Below, one piece after another: positions 1 through 12,955 of a stretch of DNA of 37,227 bases. The position numbers and the translations under genes are program-made. This DNA comes from Oppiella nova (taxonomy: Eukaryota; Arthropoda; Arachnida; Sarcoptiformes; Oppiidae). The notes under the pieces were generated by a model. The model saw only the letters and a list, made by a program, of their open reading frames with translations. It ran no database searches and had not been told where the DNA came from. Positions within the stretch are counted from its first letter, which is position 1; each line of letters opens with the position of its first letter. The stretch spans positions 1-37,227 of the forward strand of contig CAJPVJ010000131.1 in NCBI GenBank assembly GCA_905397405.1. Reading direction: 5' to 3'.

Positions 1-35
<35 letters not shown>
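1..35. repeat. (TC)n microsatellite
   Basis: Uninterrupted TC dinucleotides at the left edge of the window. The tract may continue beyond it. The same dinucleotide family (GA/TC) recurs at 11183, 29814 and 32822. Confidence 0.95.
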
Positions 36-42
<7 letters not shown>

Positions 43-959
43 CATTCTCACGACTAATCTCTGGATTTGAGAAAACAATATATAATATATTATTTTTTAC
101 GTGTAAAATGTGTTGAATATTTTGGTGAAAACGAAAGTTAAAGAATCGGATAATTAATTAGCGATAACAATAATAAGTGAGTTATTATTATTGTTTATAT
201 AAATACAGCGAATTAGATGTATTTAATATTCAATAACAAAAGTAGATTTTTAGAGCAAATGTTTGCAAACTATTGAATGAAATGAAGTCAAAGCTAAGAG
301 CACAGGGTTTCTTATATTCTGTAACAGACGTCCCCTTAAACTTATATGTATTATATAATACTGACCCTAAACTCGCAAATCACGGCCAGTAATGGTCTTT
401 TATTTCTATACTATAACTTAGTGTCAGTTCATTGTTTTAATAGCCGTAACAATTGGCATTTAATTTATATTTTATTGTATTACCATTTTGTCAGTTTAAA
501 TCCAACATTAAATTTAAAACGACGTGTTTTTAATTGATATATTATTTTACTTAAGGATTTAGTTTTTGAGTTGTAAATTGATATTAAATCCTTATTTATT
601 AGCGTACATTAAGTACAATATATTGCATTTTAATTAATATTTATTTCACTTTTCAACAATTGTAATAATTTTTGATGTTTGAAGTATTTCCTTTAAAAAT
701 AATTTTATTATTATTAATTACTTGTAATTAAAACTAATAAAGTATCAAAACCAAAATTTTTTATTAAATTAAAAAATGTATAAAAAGAGTTTAAATAACA
801 TTTAATGAGAAATGCTGGACAACAATAACAAAAAAGAAATGGAAATATATTTAAAAATTAAAAAATTGTCGAAAAATTAAAGCAAGACATTAAGTGCTGA
901 CATCAGGAAAACTATTAACACAAATAATTTAAAAACTTAAGAAAAACAAAACTTTTTAA
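36..959. other. AT-rich intergenic stretch
   Basis: I see no convincing gene here. The reading frames are short and made of AT-rich codons, without splice-site or domain support. It lies downstream of the minus-strand gene ending at 960. Confidence 0.6.
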
Positions 960-2522
960 TTAAGGGTTTTTGTGCGGAACTGCCGGTCCTTTATATAAAG
1001 ACCTATAGACAGGTATGCCTCTAACAGATTGGGCTGAGCCCTGAGGTAAGTAGTCTTTAATACTGGCGTACTTCTTGTTGCCACTCTTGCCATAAGCGGC
1101 CACTTTCTGGCCATAATCTCTGCCATCATCAGCCCCTCCATCACGTCTCCCGTTAGCCTTATGGACGACAGTCTGCACCTCTTCCACAACCGGTTGCACC
1201 TGTTGTACGACTTTACGGAACGGCTGTATTATTTCGCGCACCTCTTGTATGACCGGTTTGTAGACCTCGTGAACCACTCGGTGCGGCTCATCCTCCGACT
1301 TCTGGTGCTCTACTTCTTTCGGATGATCTGATTGCGCGAAACAATAAGTAAAAGTTTAGCTATAATTATGTGCTAATAGTAGTGGGAAAGGCTGTTATGT
1401 AGACCTGGAATCCTTGTTTGCTCCACTTTGATGCGATTGGCGTGAGTCCTGAAGTGTATGACAATCGGCTGATCGTCTTTCACTTCAATCAAGTGGTCTT
1501 TGCCGCCGTAGCCCTGCATTTGGATCGGCTTTATCTCCACATTTCTGTACGCATGTATGGGCGCACTATAGGTCTTCTCGTATGTCGGCTCATAACTGGG
1601 CTTTGAATACGTCTGTCCGTAACTCAGTCCATAACTATCACCATAACTCGGTCTCGAGTATTTGGGTTCATATTTTTGCTCATACTTTGGCTCATATTTG
1701 GGTTCATATTTCACTTCATATTTGGGTTCATATTTGGGCTCATATTTCGCCTGATATTTAGGATACGAGTCCTCGTAATCGGGTTTCTTATAGGTCTGGT
1801 AGTCGTCGGAATCGTAGTCGTCTTGTCGTCTCTGGTGTCCATAATTTGAGGGCACGTCATATGAGAGTGTTTTATAGCCATCATTACTGGACGCAGATTT
1901 GTATCCACGAGAATATCCATCACTACTATCACTGCCGTACTTCTTAGGGTTAAGAAGTCCTTTGTAGTCGTGATCGATACGCATCTTATAATAGTCTTCA
2001 GCCCCACAATAGGCTACCACTGAGAGCACCACTAAATACTTTTTATCCGTAAAAATCATTTTTATTTTATGTTTCCTTAAAACTTATTCATAATATTTTA
2101 CTTTATTTTAAGATATTTAGCACTTATTCTCAATATTTTTAATCTTTATTTACATAACTGTTAAGAAATATTAGAAAATATTCTGTAATTCTTGTAAAAA
2201 TACATTTGAATTATTTATTTGATATCCTCTTTTCGAGAAAATGTGATAAAAATAAGTTTTTAAAAGAAAATATTAATACATTTGATATTGAATTTTAAAA
2301 TATCTTTAAGTGAAAATGATTTACGAATAGATAAGAAGTTGAAAAAAGTCGATAAAGTAGTGTAAGTTATATGTGTTATAATGTGCAAAAAAGTCATCAC
2401 ATTATTTTGTAAAGAGTTTGCATAACATTAGCAATGAATATAAAATTCAAATTAGAAATAAAGATGAAAACTAGAAAAATAAATAAATAAAATAAAGTAA
2501 TCCATACCTTTATGTTAAGCAT
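960..2522 (-). CDS. Secreted YEPK-repeat protein, three exons
   Basis: Proposed exons are 2522-2508 (M-L-N-I-K), 2038-1405 and 1327-960, giving 338 aa. The tiny first exon ends AAG|GTATGG in phase 0. Joined to the acceptor at 2040-2039 it gives a signal peptide, MLNIKYLVVLSVVAYCGA, followed by EDYYK. A start at 2059 (MIFTDKK...) without the first intron is the alternative. The 77-bp second intron (1404-1328, phase 1) is well supported: it joins RIP to DHPKEVEHQ, and the result aligns with the gene at 8618-10213. The middle of the protein is Tyr/Ser/Asp-rich with about nine Y-E-x-K units. The last exon carries a charged block (PHRVVHEVYKPVIQEVREI). The composition suggests an extracellular or cuticle-type protein; this is inference and no named Pfam domain is recognised. 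Confidence 0.75.
1652..1758 (-). repeat. 12-bp coding tandem repeat (YEPK units)
   Basis: Approximately nine 12-bp units, read on the minus strand as Y-E-P-K with substitutions to A, V or Q at the third position. They lie in the second exon of the secreted protein gene. Such repeats typically vary in number between alleles. Confidence 0.85.
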
Positions 2523-3166
2523 TATTGTGAAAACTTAAGGATAATGTATGAAAAACACGAGAAATATATGCAAAGATGTGGTGAAACAGAAACACACTTT
2601 TTGTGAAACGATTTGCAAAGAAATGAGTTATAATTCCTCAGAGTTTTAGTGAAACACGAGTCCGAGTGAGAGACGAGTGGATAATAAATGTAATAAATGT
2701 GAACAAACTTTTTGTTTCTCTCAAACACTTATGACTGAAACGATTTTGTTTGGCCACAGACTTATAGTCAGATTTGTGGCATAAATGAATGCTAAATGAT
2801 TTGAAATCATTTATGCGCTGAACTTAAATATAAAGACTATTAAACGCTCATTTAAAGTCAATCGTGAATTGCAATACATGTGTGAGTAAAACAAGTGAAA
2901 GGGAAGGCAGCGTAAAAAACTTGATATTTTAATATAGGTTTTAATAACTCTATGTTTTTATTTTTTTTCCATTTATATTCATTTAGGTTCTCTAATCTCT
3001 TTTGAATTTTTTTATTTGTTTTTCTAATTTACTTGATATGAATTTTATTTTTAATTTGTTACATATAATTAAAAAGTGAGATATAGTCGCGATTGTAATT
3101 AATTATTACAAAATTATTACAAAATATGTATACATTTATTATTATTTCACCGACAATTGGTTTCGG

Positions 3167-3174
3167 TATAAAAG
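3167..3174 (+). promoter_or_regulatory. TATA-box-like motif
   Basis: TATAAAAG preceded by a locally GC-richer CGG, about 110 bp before a 64-codon ATG frame at 3286. A possible 5' leader with an acceptor-like TTTTATAG at about 3266-3274 lies between. In such AT-rich DNA the motif alone is weak evidence. Confidence 0.3.
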
Positions 3175-3285
3175 TTCATTAGTTGTGTCCACCATTTAGT
3201 TAACTCATTAACATTAACTCATTGACAATAAATAAATGTTTCGAGATTAATATTTGCTATTATCTGATTTTATAGATCAATAAAA

Positions 3286-3480
3286 ATGCCTAAATGTATT
3301 TTATCTGAAATACAGTACTATCGCCATAAGCGTAATGGTATGGCAACTATGACCGGAAAATGTAGATTTTATACGATTTTATTTTATTATGAGAAAAATA
3401 AAAGCAATTTATATATTATCAGCGCTAAAAATGGAGACAAATTAGTGCATTATCAAAAATTCTTAGTTACGACATATTAA
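3286..3480 (+). CDS. Possible small protein, 64 aa, unrecognised
   Basis: ATG frame starting MPKCILSEIQYYRHKRNG and ending at TAA. It has a favourable AATAAAAATG start context and a TATA-like motif upstream. It is basic, lacks a signal peptide or membrane segment, and matches no family I know. Its composition is somewhat less AT-driven than its surroundings. It could be chance, or one exon of a longer gene. Confidence 0.2.
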   Translation: MPKCILSEIQYYRHKRNGMATMTGKCRFYTILFYYEKNKSNLYIISAKNGDKLVHYQKFLVTTY

Positions 3481-6400
3481 GTTATCTCGTTTAAATTATA
3501 AATAACATTTTTATATCATAATATGTAAAAATATTTTGTATAGATACTAAATATTTGCATACAATTTTAAGTAATAAATTACAGGATTATTTTGAATATA
3601 TCACTTTTTAAGCTTATTATTTTTAAATGCCAGTAATATATTTTTAAATAATTATTATACTAATTTATGCTATTTTTGATTATGTATAATATTTAATTAC
3701 TAATACAAACTCATAAATTAAAGTCTGTAACAAAAGAGTTTGTTCACAATTTTGTAAAACTTGTCAAATGAATAATATTTGAAAAGTACATCAAATGTCC
3801 ACATTTCAGGTCATTAGTTCTTAAGCTCACATTTGAATAATAAATTAATTTAAATGTGTTTCCATTATGAAAATCAATTAATGTTTGAAATAAATAAATA
3901 AAATTTTAAACAATTTTCTAATCGGCAATGAAAATGCAATTTAAAATGTTATTTAAAATAACAAGTCATCAATACTTTTGATGACATATTCAATCAAATA
4001 GTAATTGAATTCTTTTAATTCATTCAACGGTAGAAAAATATGCTGTAAAATGGTCTAGTATAATATTTAGTCTTGTTTTTGCATTTCATTTAAAAATCGT
4101 TTTAATACAATTTAAAGAAAATAAAAGATATAATAAATTTTATGTAAATTTATTAAATTAAATTATATTTTCCGGTTTAAAATTTGCTTTTTTATCCTAA
4201 GGGCTTCACAACTGTTCTGAATTATTTTTATTATTATTTTCACTCTTATGTTTGAATTGTGAATGAGTACAAAAAGTATTACAGTATCTAATTTACAGAA
4301 CTTGTCTAATAGTCAATTAACAATTATCCTAGCTAACAAGTTTAATTTTACCATAAGTTTGCTATTTCACGTATTTCCAATGTCAGACAATATTTGTATT
4401 AATAACTTTATAAATAAATTTATATCCTTTTTTATTAATTGGATTTTTAGTCTACAACTCTCTTATATTATTGCCTAATGTTAAGTATAAGTGATTAAGT
4501 AATTTAATTGCATTATAAATTTAAATTAAAAAATACCTAATTGTGTTGAAATATATTTTACTTACTTTTTAAAAGTATATTTTATTATCATATTCAAAAA
4601 CAATTGAATGTTTAACGACAAATTTCTAAATAGCTCATTAATCATTGATTAATGAAAACAAAAATAAATTCTCGTTGTATTGAATTCAATGTTTTATAAG
4701 GAATTATAAATCTTGAAACTGAAAGTGAAAGTCAAAACACTTTTGTGTGCTTTCAAAATGAGAGCAAATTGTAATTCATAAACTAATCGATGAACTTTTT
4801 CTTACTCTTTCATTTTTATAAGGTGTTTAAGACATTAATAAAACAAATTAGTTTTTAAATGTTTATACTGCACATTGTATTATACAGTATATAATATGGA
4901 TATTATATCAAATTTTTAAAAATGGCATTTCTTAGTCATCATAAATTTTTATAAATTATTAAAAGTAAAGTAAACTAGCAGGTTTTAATTTAAATTTTTG
5001 TAAATGCTAAAAATTATTAAAATTCTCTGTAAATATTAACATTAATTTTTTAATACAGTATTCAAACACTGTTTATATTGTAATTTTAATGTAAAATAAA
5101 TTTTATGTTTAATTGATATTTAATTTAAATGTTAATAATAAATCATAAACATGTGTATTTAATGCACTGATAAACCATTATAGCAAATATCGGTTTGTTT
5201 TACACTTTATTACACATTAAAAAAGTTAATTTCATTCAGATTTTGAGATAAAATTTTTAATGAATATATAATTTCACATAAAAATACATTTTTGAGTAAA
5301 ATTTATTTTATTTTTCACTCACATATTTGTAAAGAAATATTAAAACAAAAAAAAATATAACAATAATTGGCGTTGAATTGAATGTTAGGTCAAAAGCATA
5401 AACAAAACCTTTTATGTAATCTTTTAATCTCTTGAATTTAAGATTAATTTTATTGATCATAATATTGGAGTCGAAACTAGTATTTAAATTACAGTAATGT
5501 TTTCGCAATCAATAGTGTATTAAGACATCAATTACTCTTATGCTTTTGTAATACATTTACACATTGTTTAACAGACATTAATACATATATTTTGTGAACA
5601 AACAACAAAATATTTTTAATAATACTTTGTGTGTAGTAAAAGGTGCGGTTATTGAGACACACAAGTAGTCACCAAAAATAAGAAATGTAAAATTTACCTA
5701 ATACTAGTACTATATTAAAATATTTTTTGCTTGATTTAGAAGTCGATAGACATTAGGAAATTATTTGCCAAATAAAAGTGATTAATATGAAAAAAGTTGT
5801 TTTATCATGTAGTGAATCGTTTGGCTTATTTTTCCGCTATTAGTTTATTAACAGAAAAAAATTATTAATTATATTTATAAAACTTTTTTGTGTTGTGTTT
5901 TATTTTTTTAATATGATTCGTGAGTATTGCCTTTCAATCAAATATCGATATGTTTTTTGTTGTTAAGAGTTTATAAGTTTAATAGTCAATAGAAAACTCT
6001 TCCGCCACTCTATCATTATTTTAGTTTAATTATTCATTATTTAAATGATATTTTACTGATAAGTGTACTGCAGAAGTAAATTGTGAATTGCAAACTTTTA
6101 GTTTAATATTGGTTTATAGAAAATCGATTTAAGATTATTTTTAAATATAAATCAAAATTGATAATATGATACTAGCATATTATTTATTTGTTTTTAACAT
6201 CACCTGATAATGGTGTCCACATAATACGGTAATTGTGTGGATAATTATGGCCTACATTTAAAATCAAAATAAAAAGTTTTGTTTTAAACAAAAAAACAAA
6301 CTAATGATAAGAGTTGTGAGATATAATTTGAAAATTAATCCTATTATTAACTTTTTTTGCATCATAAGTTATCATAACTATTTATAATTAAAAAATAGTT

Positions 6401-6548
6401 ATAAAAATGTGAAAAATTATGTTTAAAGCAATTTTGTCAGAAATTCTTATCAAACTGTTTTTGGAAAAATGTATTATGACTTACTTATAAAACAATTTAT
6501 AAAACACACACAAACTGAATACATAATCAAAGTTGTTGTCATTGTCTT

Positions 6549-7308
6549 TCATACTTTTGAAGCCCTTTTTACACCGTACGGGTCGTCATCATCTTCGGTG
6601 ACATCAAAAAATGGTGAAGACTTAAAGAAATCCAAGAGTTTAGACGTCGATATCACGGGATGTCCGTACGATTGGGACTCTTCCTGCTTGACAGCCATTT
6701 GTTCGGCCGTCGAGAGGATGTGTGGCATAAGTTGAGCCAAATATTGGTCGTCGAAAGTGTCGGTCGGACTCAACGGATAGGCCTCATCCGACTCAAGTAT
6801 ATGGGGACTCATGTATTGCGAGAAAATCATTTTCATTGGCTTCGGTTGTATTGGCTTTCGATATGATTTGATCTTATTTTTGCGCACTTTCTTCGGCGGT
6901 GTCTTCTTCTGCGGTCGCAATACATTGTTTTGATCCAAATAGTCGTTGTAATCGTTATGATTGTTGTTATTATTATTGCTATTCATTTGGTATGGATTCT
7001 GATTGTTATTATTCTGAGGGTTGGGAGCATTGAGTTCCGTATTGGGCGGCACTTCGAAGCCAAACAAGTCGTCCGGACTCCGCACCGGAAACTTCTTCAT
7101 GTCATCATTGAGTCTATAGTTTGATATGTCATCTAATCCATAGTCACCAGCAATTGGGCTCACAATTGGTATCAATATAATGAGCTGCAGAGTGAATGGG
7201 GAAAAGAAATTCATTACATTTACGGACTCTTTAATGAGTTTCTCTTTTCTGAATTACAAAAGCAATTACACGAACATTACATACATTAGCAATAAATTGA
7301 GTTAACAT
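6549..7308 (-). CDS. Secreted Asn/Pro-rich protein, two exons
   Basis: The large exon is 7184-6549. Its acceptor is strong: a pyrimidine-rich TTTTCCCCATTCACTCTGCAG. The best first exon is 7308-7285 (M-L-T-Q-F-I-A-N), ending at a GTATGT donor in phase 0, with a 100-bp intron. The product is 219 aa and starts with a good signal peptide (MLTQFIANLIILIPIVSPIAG). An unspliced start at 7214 (MNFFSPF...) is also possible. The mature chain has an Asn-rich tract (about residues 55-90), a basic KKTPPKKVRKNK stretch, then an acidic tail. No domain is recognised. It sits between two other secreted-protein genes on the same strand. It shares their style but shows no clear homology to them, so its function is unknown. 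Confidence 0.65.
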
Positions 7309-8617
7309 TTTGTCCGTCAAAGCACACAAACCCTCTCCCCGTCTATAAAATACTCGTACGACTCGACACTCTTATGGCACAACTGATGGATGAGTGGATT
7401 CTCGGCTCAAATGGGTTTTGTATTCGCGATGTTTTATTTCGTATAAACTTTTCACATAAACTACTGTTTTTTGTAATGAATAGTTGTTTGATGTGTTGTC
7501 TGTGAGAGTGATAGCACCGTAAAAGACGAGTTACCAAAAAAATTATATTCACTCAAACTGTTATGATGTTTGTTATCTAAATAACATTTATTATATATAA
7601 GTTATATGAGAGGTATGTATTGAAAATACAGGTCGTTTGGAGGTATTTATCGGACGGTTAATAATATTCCGATATATGTATTATATATGATATTATTTAA
7701 TACTGTTTGACATGAATTAAATGTATTTTTAAAGGGAAAAACTTTTTTAATCAAAACTGATTTTTTATTTCAAATGAGATTAATATTAGAGTGCATTAGA
7801 GTTATTAAAATGTTTTTCGCACATCTCATTCACCCAATCACTCAAATTGAAAACCTTTTTGAAGGCTTCAAACCAGACCTCCGAGGCTTATAAATCAATT
7901 CATTTACGATAACAAAGTATATTTTGATCTCATTTTTGAGTAATTTTATCTCAAGAATTATTATAGTGGAAGAATATATTATATTTGTGTTTAATTTTAA
8001 ACCTTCAGTATATTTGTGTACATCATATGCGATACACTTATTCAATAAAAATATCATTTTTCTGATTCAAAAGAATTTCTAAATTTAATTAATTTTCTTC
8101 ACACTTACGATATATTTCTCGGTTGACAACCATCTCCTAAATGAAATGCGTTTGTATTTGATTTGTGTTTTAATTAATTTCATATTTAGATTATTAACAT
8201 AATTATCAGATAATTTTATTTCATTAATTCGAGAGTAAATATGATTTTGTGTGTATTTATAGTAAATATTTTGACACTAAAATAGTTTAATTCTCATCAT
8301 TAACTCAATTAGAGAAATGCATTTATAATTACAAATTGATTGTGTGTAACACATCCAATGCCATAATTACAAGCTTATCGTCAAATGTGATTTTAAATAC
8401 TTTTGTTTTTTCCTTTTATATAAATTGTATTTTATTTCAATTAATTGATAAATTAATGTTTATTGCTTAATGTCACTATAAATTTTAAATAGACAAGGAG
8501 TATATTTCAAAATAAAAATCTAAATATTATAATTAAATATCATTTTTGGAGTTTAATAATAAATGTATGTTTTTGAAGTGAAAATCTTATTCTTATAATG
8601 ATATATAACTGAAATCT
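7309..8617. other. AT-rich intergenic region
   Basis: No supported gene. The part next to 7308 is the likely promoter of the minus-strand secreted-protein gene. A minus-strand frame at 7552-7343 starts only with GTG and was not accepted as its first exon. Confidence 0.5.
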
Positions 8618-10213
8618 CTAAATGTTTTGCAAATATGTGAGTACATGACGGAGTTGTGGTGGAAGTTGATGTCCATATCCATAATGATCTGAAATGTCAG
8701 ACCTCCTCAACATTAACGGAACGAATCGATATGTTTTCGATGGATTAGAGGCCGAGAAATCCCTTCCCATATCTTGTGTCGGATGTGCTCTGAAATTATC
8801 AGTTTTACGTTCAAAATCAATTGAATTGTGAAGATTTCTCGACTGAAAGTCTTGATTTGGTCTAAAATTAGATCCAAAGTCATTATTAAAATGATTGTCA
8901 AACGAGTTGTGTTGATGTTGAGCGCCGTTATCTGTCATATGATCAGTATTTGGCGACTGATGGCCTACAGGGGGCACAAATAGTTGAAAGAGACTATGAT
9001 AACAGAATTACAGAAGCTACTCTCCAAATTATACAACATGTTTTACTGCTATACCAACTTACTAAAGGAACTGAAGAACCTAGTGTCCTTTCATAACATT
9101 GTGTCTCATTCTGTAGGGCTCCTCATGAGTAGACGTCTCCTCCACTTTGTTTATTGGATCTGTTAATACAAATCATTGTTAGATATGTTTGTCATTCATA
9201 TTTAGTATAATAATAATGTGCTCTAGTTTTAAGTACACAAAGTGATTAATACATGAATGCTTCAATAGCAGTATTAATTAATTTAAATTTATAGCACAGA
9301 GTAAGAGAATAATGGCCTTTACATTTTTTATATACAAATTATATTTTAAATTAATTCTAAAAATAATTTTGAATTAAAAAATATTCATTTATATTAATAT
9401 TAAAATTAGCTTTGTTATACTGGCATGAGTGTATAACTGATATAATGATCTAATAATTAGTGCATAAGATCATAGAGCAGTTTAATAATAATAAATAATA
9501 TGAAATAAGTCTATAAAAAAGATAAGAAATGAATACTTGAATGAAGCGACTGATGAACCGTTAATTGAGACGAATGTGTCTTAAAATGTAGTTTAAGTGG
9601 TATTGGTTTGGATGTAATCTCAATGATCTGGGGCTCAAGTATGGGGTTCTCCTCCTTATACGGAATCACTTTCAGAGTCCTTCTGGACATAACTGCCAGA
9701 GATATGGGCTTTTGTCCACTGGTTGGCCATAATTTGTTGCCATTGTTATCATTATCCATCCATTGATGTCTGGAATTTTGTGGTGGTTTTGGTTCAAAAC
9801 TTCTTAAAGCACTTTCACCATTCACTTTATGTTTGTCACTGTTGTCAGTGAAGTCATTACGAAAATCTTGTCTAAATTCATCAAAATCTTCATTATTGTT
9901 ATTATCATAACTGATACCAAAACGGCTCCAATCGATGCTTTCTGTGGTCGACATTAAGACCAAACAAATCTATGAATTATTTAATAATTAGAATTTCAAA
10001 TAAAAGTGTAATTTTTGTCAGTTATAAATGAAAGACTTTAATAATGTTGTCATTTATTCCATAAATTGAGAAAAATATTACTTTTAAGTAAATATGAGAT
10101 CACTTTATAATATATTTTTCATGCAATAAATAAATTCAATTCAAAATTATACTATTTATAGTTCATGAAAATTATATATTAGTTACCAGTAAATATATCT
10201 GAATAGAAAACAT
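8618..10213 (-). CDS. Secreted protein related to the 960-2522 gene
   Basis: Exon 1 is 10213-10187 (M-F-S-I-Q-I-Y-L-L) and ends at a GTAACT donor. Exon 2 is 9969-9537 and begins ICLVLMSTTES; together they make a clean signal peptide. Exon 2 ends in phase 1, like its relative at 960-2522, after a similar block (PIPLKLHFKTH against PIVIHFRTH). Exon 3 starts at 9159. Its translation NPINKVEETSTHEEPYRMRH aligns with the matching exon of that gene (K-VE, EEP-R, H-V-K). Exon 3 reaches TAG at 9080. Alternatively it splices at about 9098 (AAT|GTTATG, a weak donor) into an Asn/His-rich frame at 8956-8618 that ends QLRHVLTYLQNI. Which 3' end is used cannot be settled from the DNA. The product is extracellular by its signal peptide, and its function is unknown. 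Confidence 0.65.
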
Positions 10214-12396
10214 ATCTTAAGCTAAAAATATCTCTTATTATATTAGATCTTTTTAGAGAATCTTTTATAAAGTATAGAAAATTTTGCATAAGAAAAGATC
10301 AATTGATTCACAATTTAAGTGAAAAATAAAATGAAAATTTCTCATCAATTTTCAGACAATTGATAGACAGAGAGAGAGGGAGAGTATGAGACTGTGAGAC
10401 GAGTTGTGGAGATATTGAAGAAAAATACATATTTTGTATTCAATTCTTCTTTTTCTTGTTTTGTTGAAAAAGACAACAAATTCTTTATGTTATATACAGT
10501 ATGTGTTGATAGGAATGTCATTCAATTACTCCTCAAAATGAAGAGAATTTTATTATTAAATAAATAATAATAATAAACAATAAGTGATTTTTTCTATGAA
10601 ATGTGGGCTAAAAAATAATATTTTTCAATTCAATGTGTAATAGCGCTGTTAGCATAGCTTCGCCCAACGAATTACATTTTCACTGTTTTTATTATTATTG
10701 GTATAATTGTGTCAAAAGTGAAAATTTTAAAAACCATTTATTTTTATTAGTCTTTTCTATCACTTTCTCACTCACAGTAAGGCATAGCAAATGAATTTTT
10801 GGGCAAAATAAGTCATAAAATAAGTGGTGAAATGTATTGGAAATTCTCCGCTACTTTTAATCATCAAATCAAATCAATGATCACTTTTAAACAATAGTAT
10901 CATGTTTTGAAAAGTATGCAATCCATTGAGACATTTATTTATATGTCAAATAAAATGAATATTTTACCTCTGTTACCTTTTTATATGATTAATATACTTT
11001 ACTACAGTATATATTCAGACATTTTAATAAACAAAATACTAATAAATAAATAAATTTTTATTTTGGGGTTTTATAAATTCAGAAAATCAAAGAATATATT
11101 GCTATTGTAATCTGTAAAAATTTCATTAATTACTTACGAGTTAGATAATTTTTATTTCGATAAGAAATATTTTAATAAATATGAGAGAGAGAGAGAGAGA
11201 GAGAGAAAATTTTAAAATTCTAGTTTTATTTAATTGCTATCTGTGTTTGACTATTAATTTAGAAATACTACTGTCTATTATATAAGATTTTTTAGTCCAA
11301 TGCCATAAAATTGCAATGAAATAAATTTTATGCCTAATTTTAAGGTTATGGTTAATTAAATTTTGCATCGTTTCAATCAATATTTTATATAACATAGTTC
11401 ATTTCAAAGCATATATTTATTTAGTTTTTTAAATAAGGTACTAGTGCATTGTATGATGTCTCAATGTCAGACATCTAATCTGAGCCATCAAATAAAACTG
11501 ATTATATAGTGTTCATAGATTTAATTGGATTAATCATAAGTCAAACAGTATTTTATGGGCAAAGAAAGGAAAAAATGTTATATAACTGTAATCGTAATTA
11601 ATTCAAAAATCTTTAAATCCGATTACATTTTTTCATTGAAATGTATGACCAAAAATCAGTTACTGTTTTTTCTTTTAAAGATATCTAAGTTATCGATTAA
11701 CTCTTATGTCTGTCTTTTCAAACATTTAATTAAACTCTAAAATTAATGTCTTTTAATTATAAGGAGGCCAATAAATGCATGTTTTTGCACTTTCTTTTAT
11801 CTTAACGTCTTATATATTACAGCTATGTTGCAGATAATGTCCACATTAAGACTTTAAATGAATGTACACTGTTACTTACATTTTTGAGTATGCATTGCAA
11901 ATAATAGAATAGAGATTCTTATATAAAATAATTAAAAATTTGTTAAATATCATATAAATTATCGTAATTATGAATATGAAAGTACTGTAATATTGTACTA
12001 TTCAAATTATACAGTATTGCTGTATTAATAATGTATTTTATTGTAATTAACAAAAAGTTTGAACTAATGTTTCGATTCAATGATTGTTTGAGTAAAATAG
12101 TAGTAGTCCTCCATTTCATGGTATCCATCAAATTAATGTTTCATTTTATAAATATTTATTTTAAAACAATCGCATGTACTGTATATGAATGTTGAATGAA
12201 TTGTAATCACTATTCGTAACCAATTAATACAATAAATGTCTTAAAACCTCAAATCTACTGAAAGTATTTATGAAATAATTGAATGTAGAGTTGCTGTCAG
12301 TGATGCCTATATAGCACCGGTAGAGGGACTCACAATTAGGTCTATTTGTGTGGACCATTGAGCAGTGTAAAAATAAAGAGAGGGGACATTTAACTC
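10214..12396. other. AT-rich intergenic region
   Basis: No supported gene on either strand. It contains a (GA)n tract at 11183-11207 and a short GA-rich run near 10370-10385. The segment next to 10213 is the presumed promoter of the minus-strand secreted-protein gene. The small frames at 11555-11740 and 11943-12131 look like chance. Confidence 0.5.
11183..11207. repeat. (GA)n microsatellite
   Basis: Twelve uninterrupted GA dinucleotides in intergenic DNA. Confidence 0.9.
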
Positions 12397-12468
12397 GGGG
12401 GTGTAGCTCAGTGGTAGAGCGTCCGCTTCGCATGCGGAAGGCCCGGGGTTCGATCCCCCGCACCTCCA
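12397..12468 (+). tRNA. tRNA-Ala (anticodon CGC)
   Basis: A 72-nt cloverleaf. The acceptor stem pairs GGGGGTG with CACCTCC (one G-U) and the discriminator base is A. The D-arm is TAGCTCAGTGGTAGAGC and the anticodon stem TCCGC/GCGGA closes the loop TTCGCAT, so the anticodon is CGC (alanine). The T-arm has the GGTTCGATCC box B, and box A is intact. There is no intron. The G at position 3 pairing with T at 70 is the G3-U70 identity element of tRNA-Ala. Confidence 0.97.
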
Positions 12469-12955
12469 CTTTTGCTTTTTATTTCACTTTTTGCTTTTTA
12501 ACACTTTTGCTAAACTCAGTATTCACTTGGTATGCGATTTTTATATTTTTTAATCGTGCTTATTACATTTGTAGCATAGTCATTAATTTTACAATTAATG
12601 TTGCAATCTGTATTAGCAATATAATGCGCAAAATATACCAGTATAGTTAGCATGGTCACATTTTTCGTGTAAATATGTATAGGTTTTAGGGCTAATCAAT
12701 GCATACAATTGGAGAATATCTGCGAATATTGTGTTTAAAGTTTAAAGTAATTAAAACTTTAATTGAATTGCATTTAAGTTATGATTGAAACCAATGCATG
12801 GGTTCATGGGTTGAGCCGTAATTGATGTTTGTTTACGGCTTTCAACACAATTTGAGTCGCGATTGCGAAATGAGTAGTGATTTGAATGGTTTGATGGCAT
12901 GAGTGGTGTGTTGTTTGCCATCCATTGTCATCGCGAGTGACCACCAGATGATCAC
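12469..12955. other. Spacer between the tRNA and MMAA
   Basis: AT-rich, becoming GC-richer from about 12840. The stretch just before 12956 may hold an upstream exon or 5' leader of MMAA, because the mitochondrial targeting peptide expected for that protein is not visible in its first exon. Confidence 0.5.
12470..12480 (+). terminator. RNA polymerase III T-run terminator
   Basis: TTTT starts 2 nt after the tRNA-Ala discriminator base, with a second TTTTT run immediately behind as backup. Confidence 0.8.

Larger units (their letters stand above)
2523..6548. other. 4-kb AT-rich intergenic region
   Basis: The region is very AT-rich. Apart from a possible small gene at 3286-3480 with a TATA box, I find no coding signal on either strand. 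The part next to 2522 should hold the promoter of the minus-strand secreted-protein gene. Numerous AATAAA motifs occur, as expected by chance at this composition. Confidence 0.5.

Noticed and set aside
4263-4478. 71-codon frame in AT-rich DNA
   Set aside because: Its residues are those expected from AT-rich random sequence (I, N, F, K, L). It has no signal peptide, splice support or promoter.
7343-7552. Candidate first exon (NIIFL, donor GGTAACT) for the 6549-7308 gene
   Set aside because: The splice phase would fit, but the frame begins with GTG and no ATG is available, so 7285-7308 was preferred.
12224-12469. Minus-strand reading frame starting MEVRGIEPRAFRMRSG
   Set aside because: It is the antisense translation of the tRNA-Ala gene, a well-known false protein pattern in databases.
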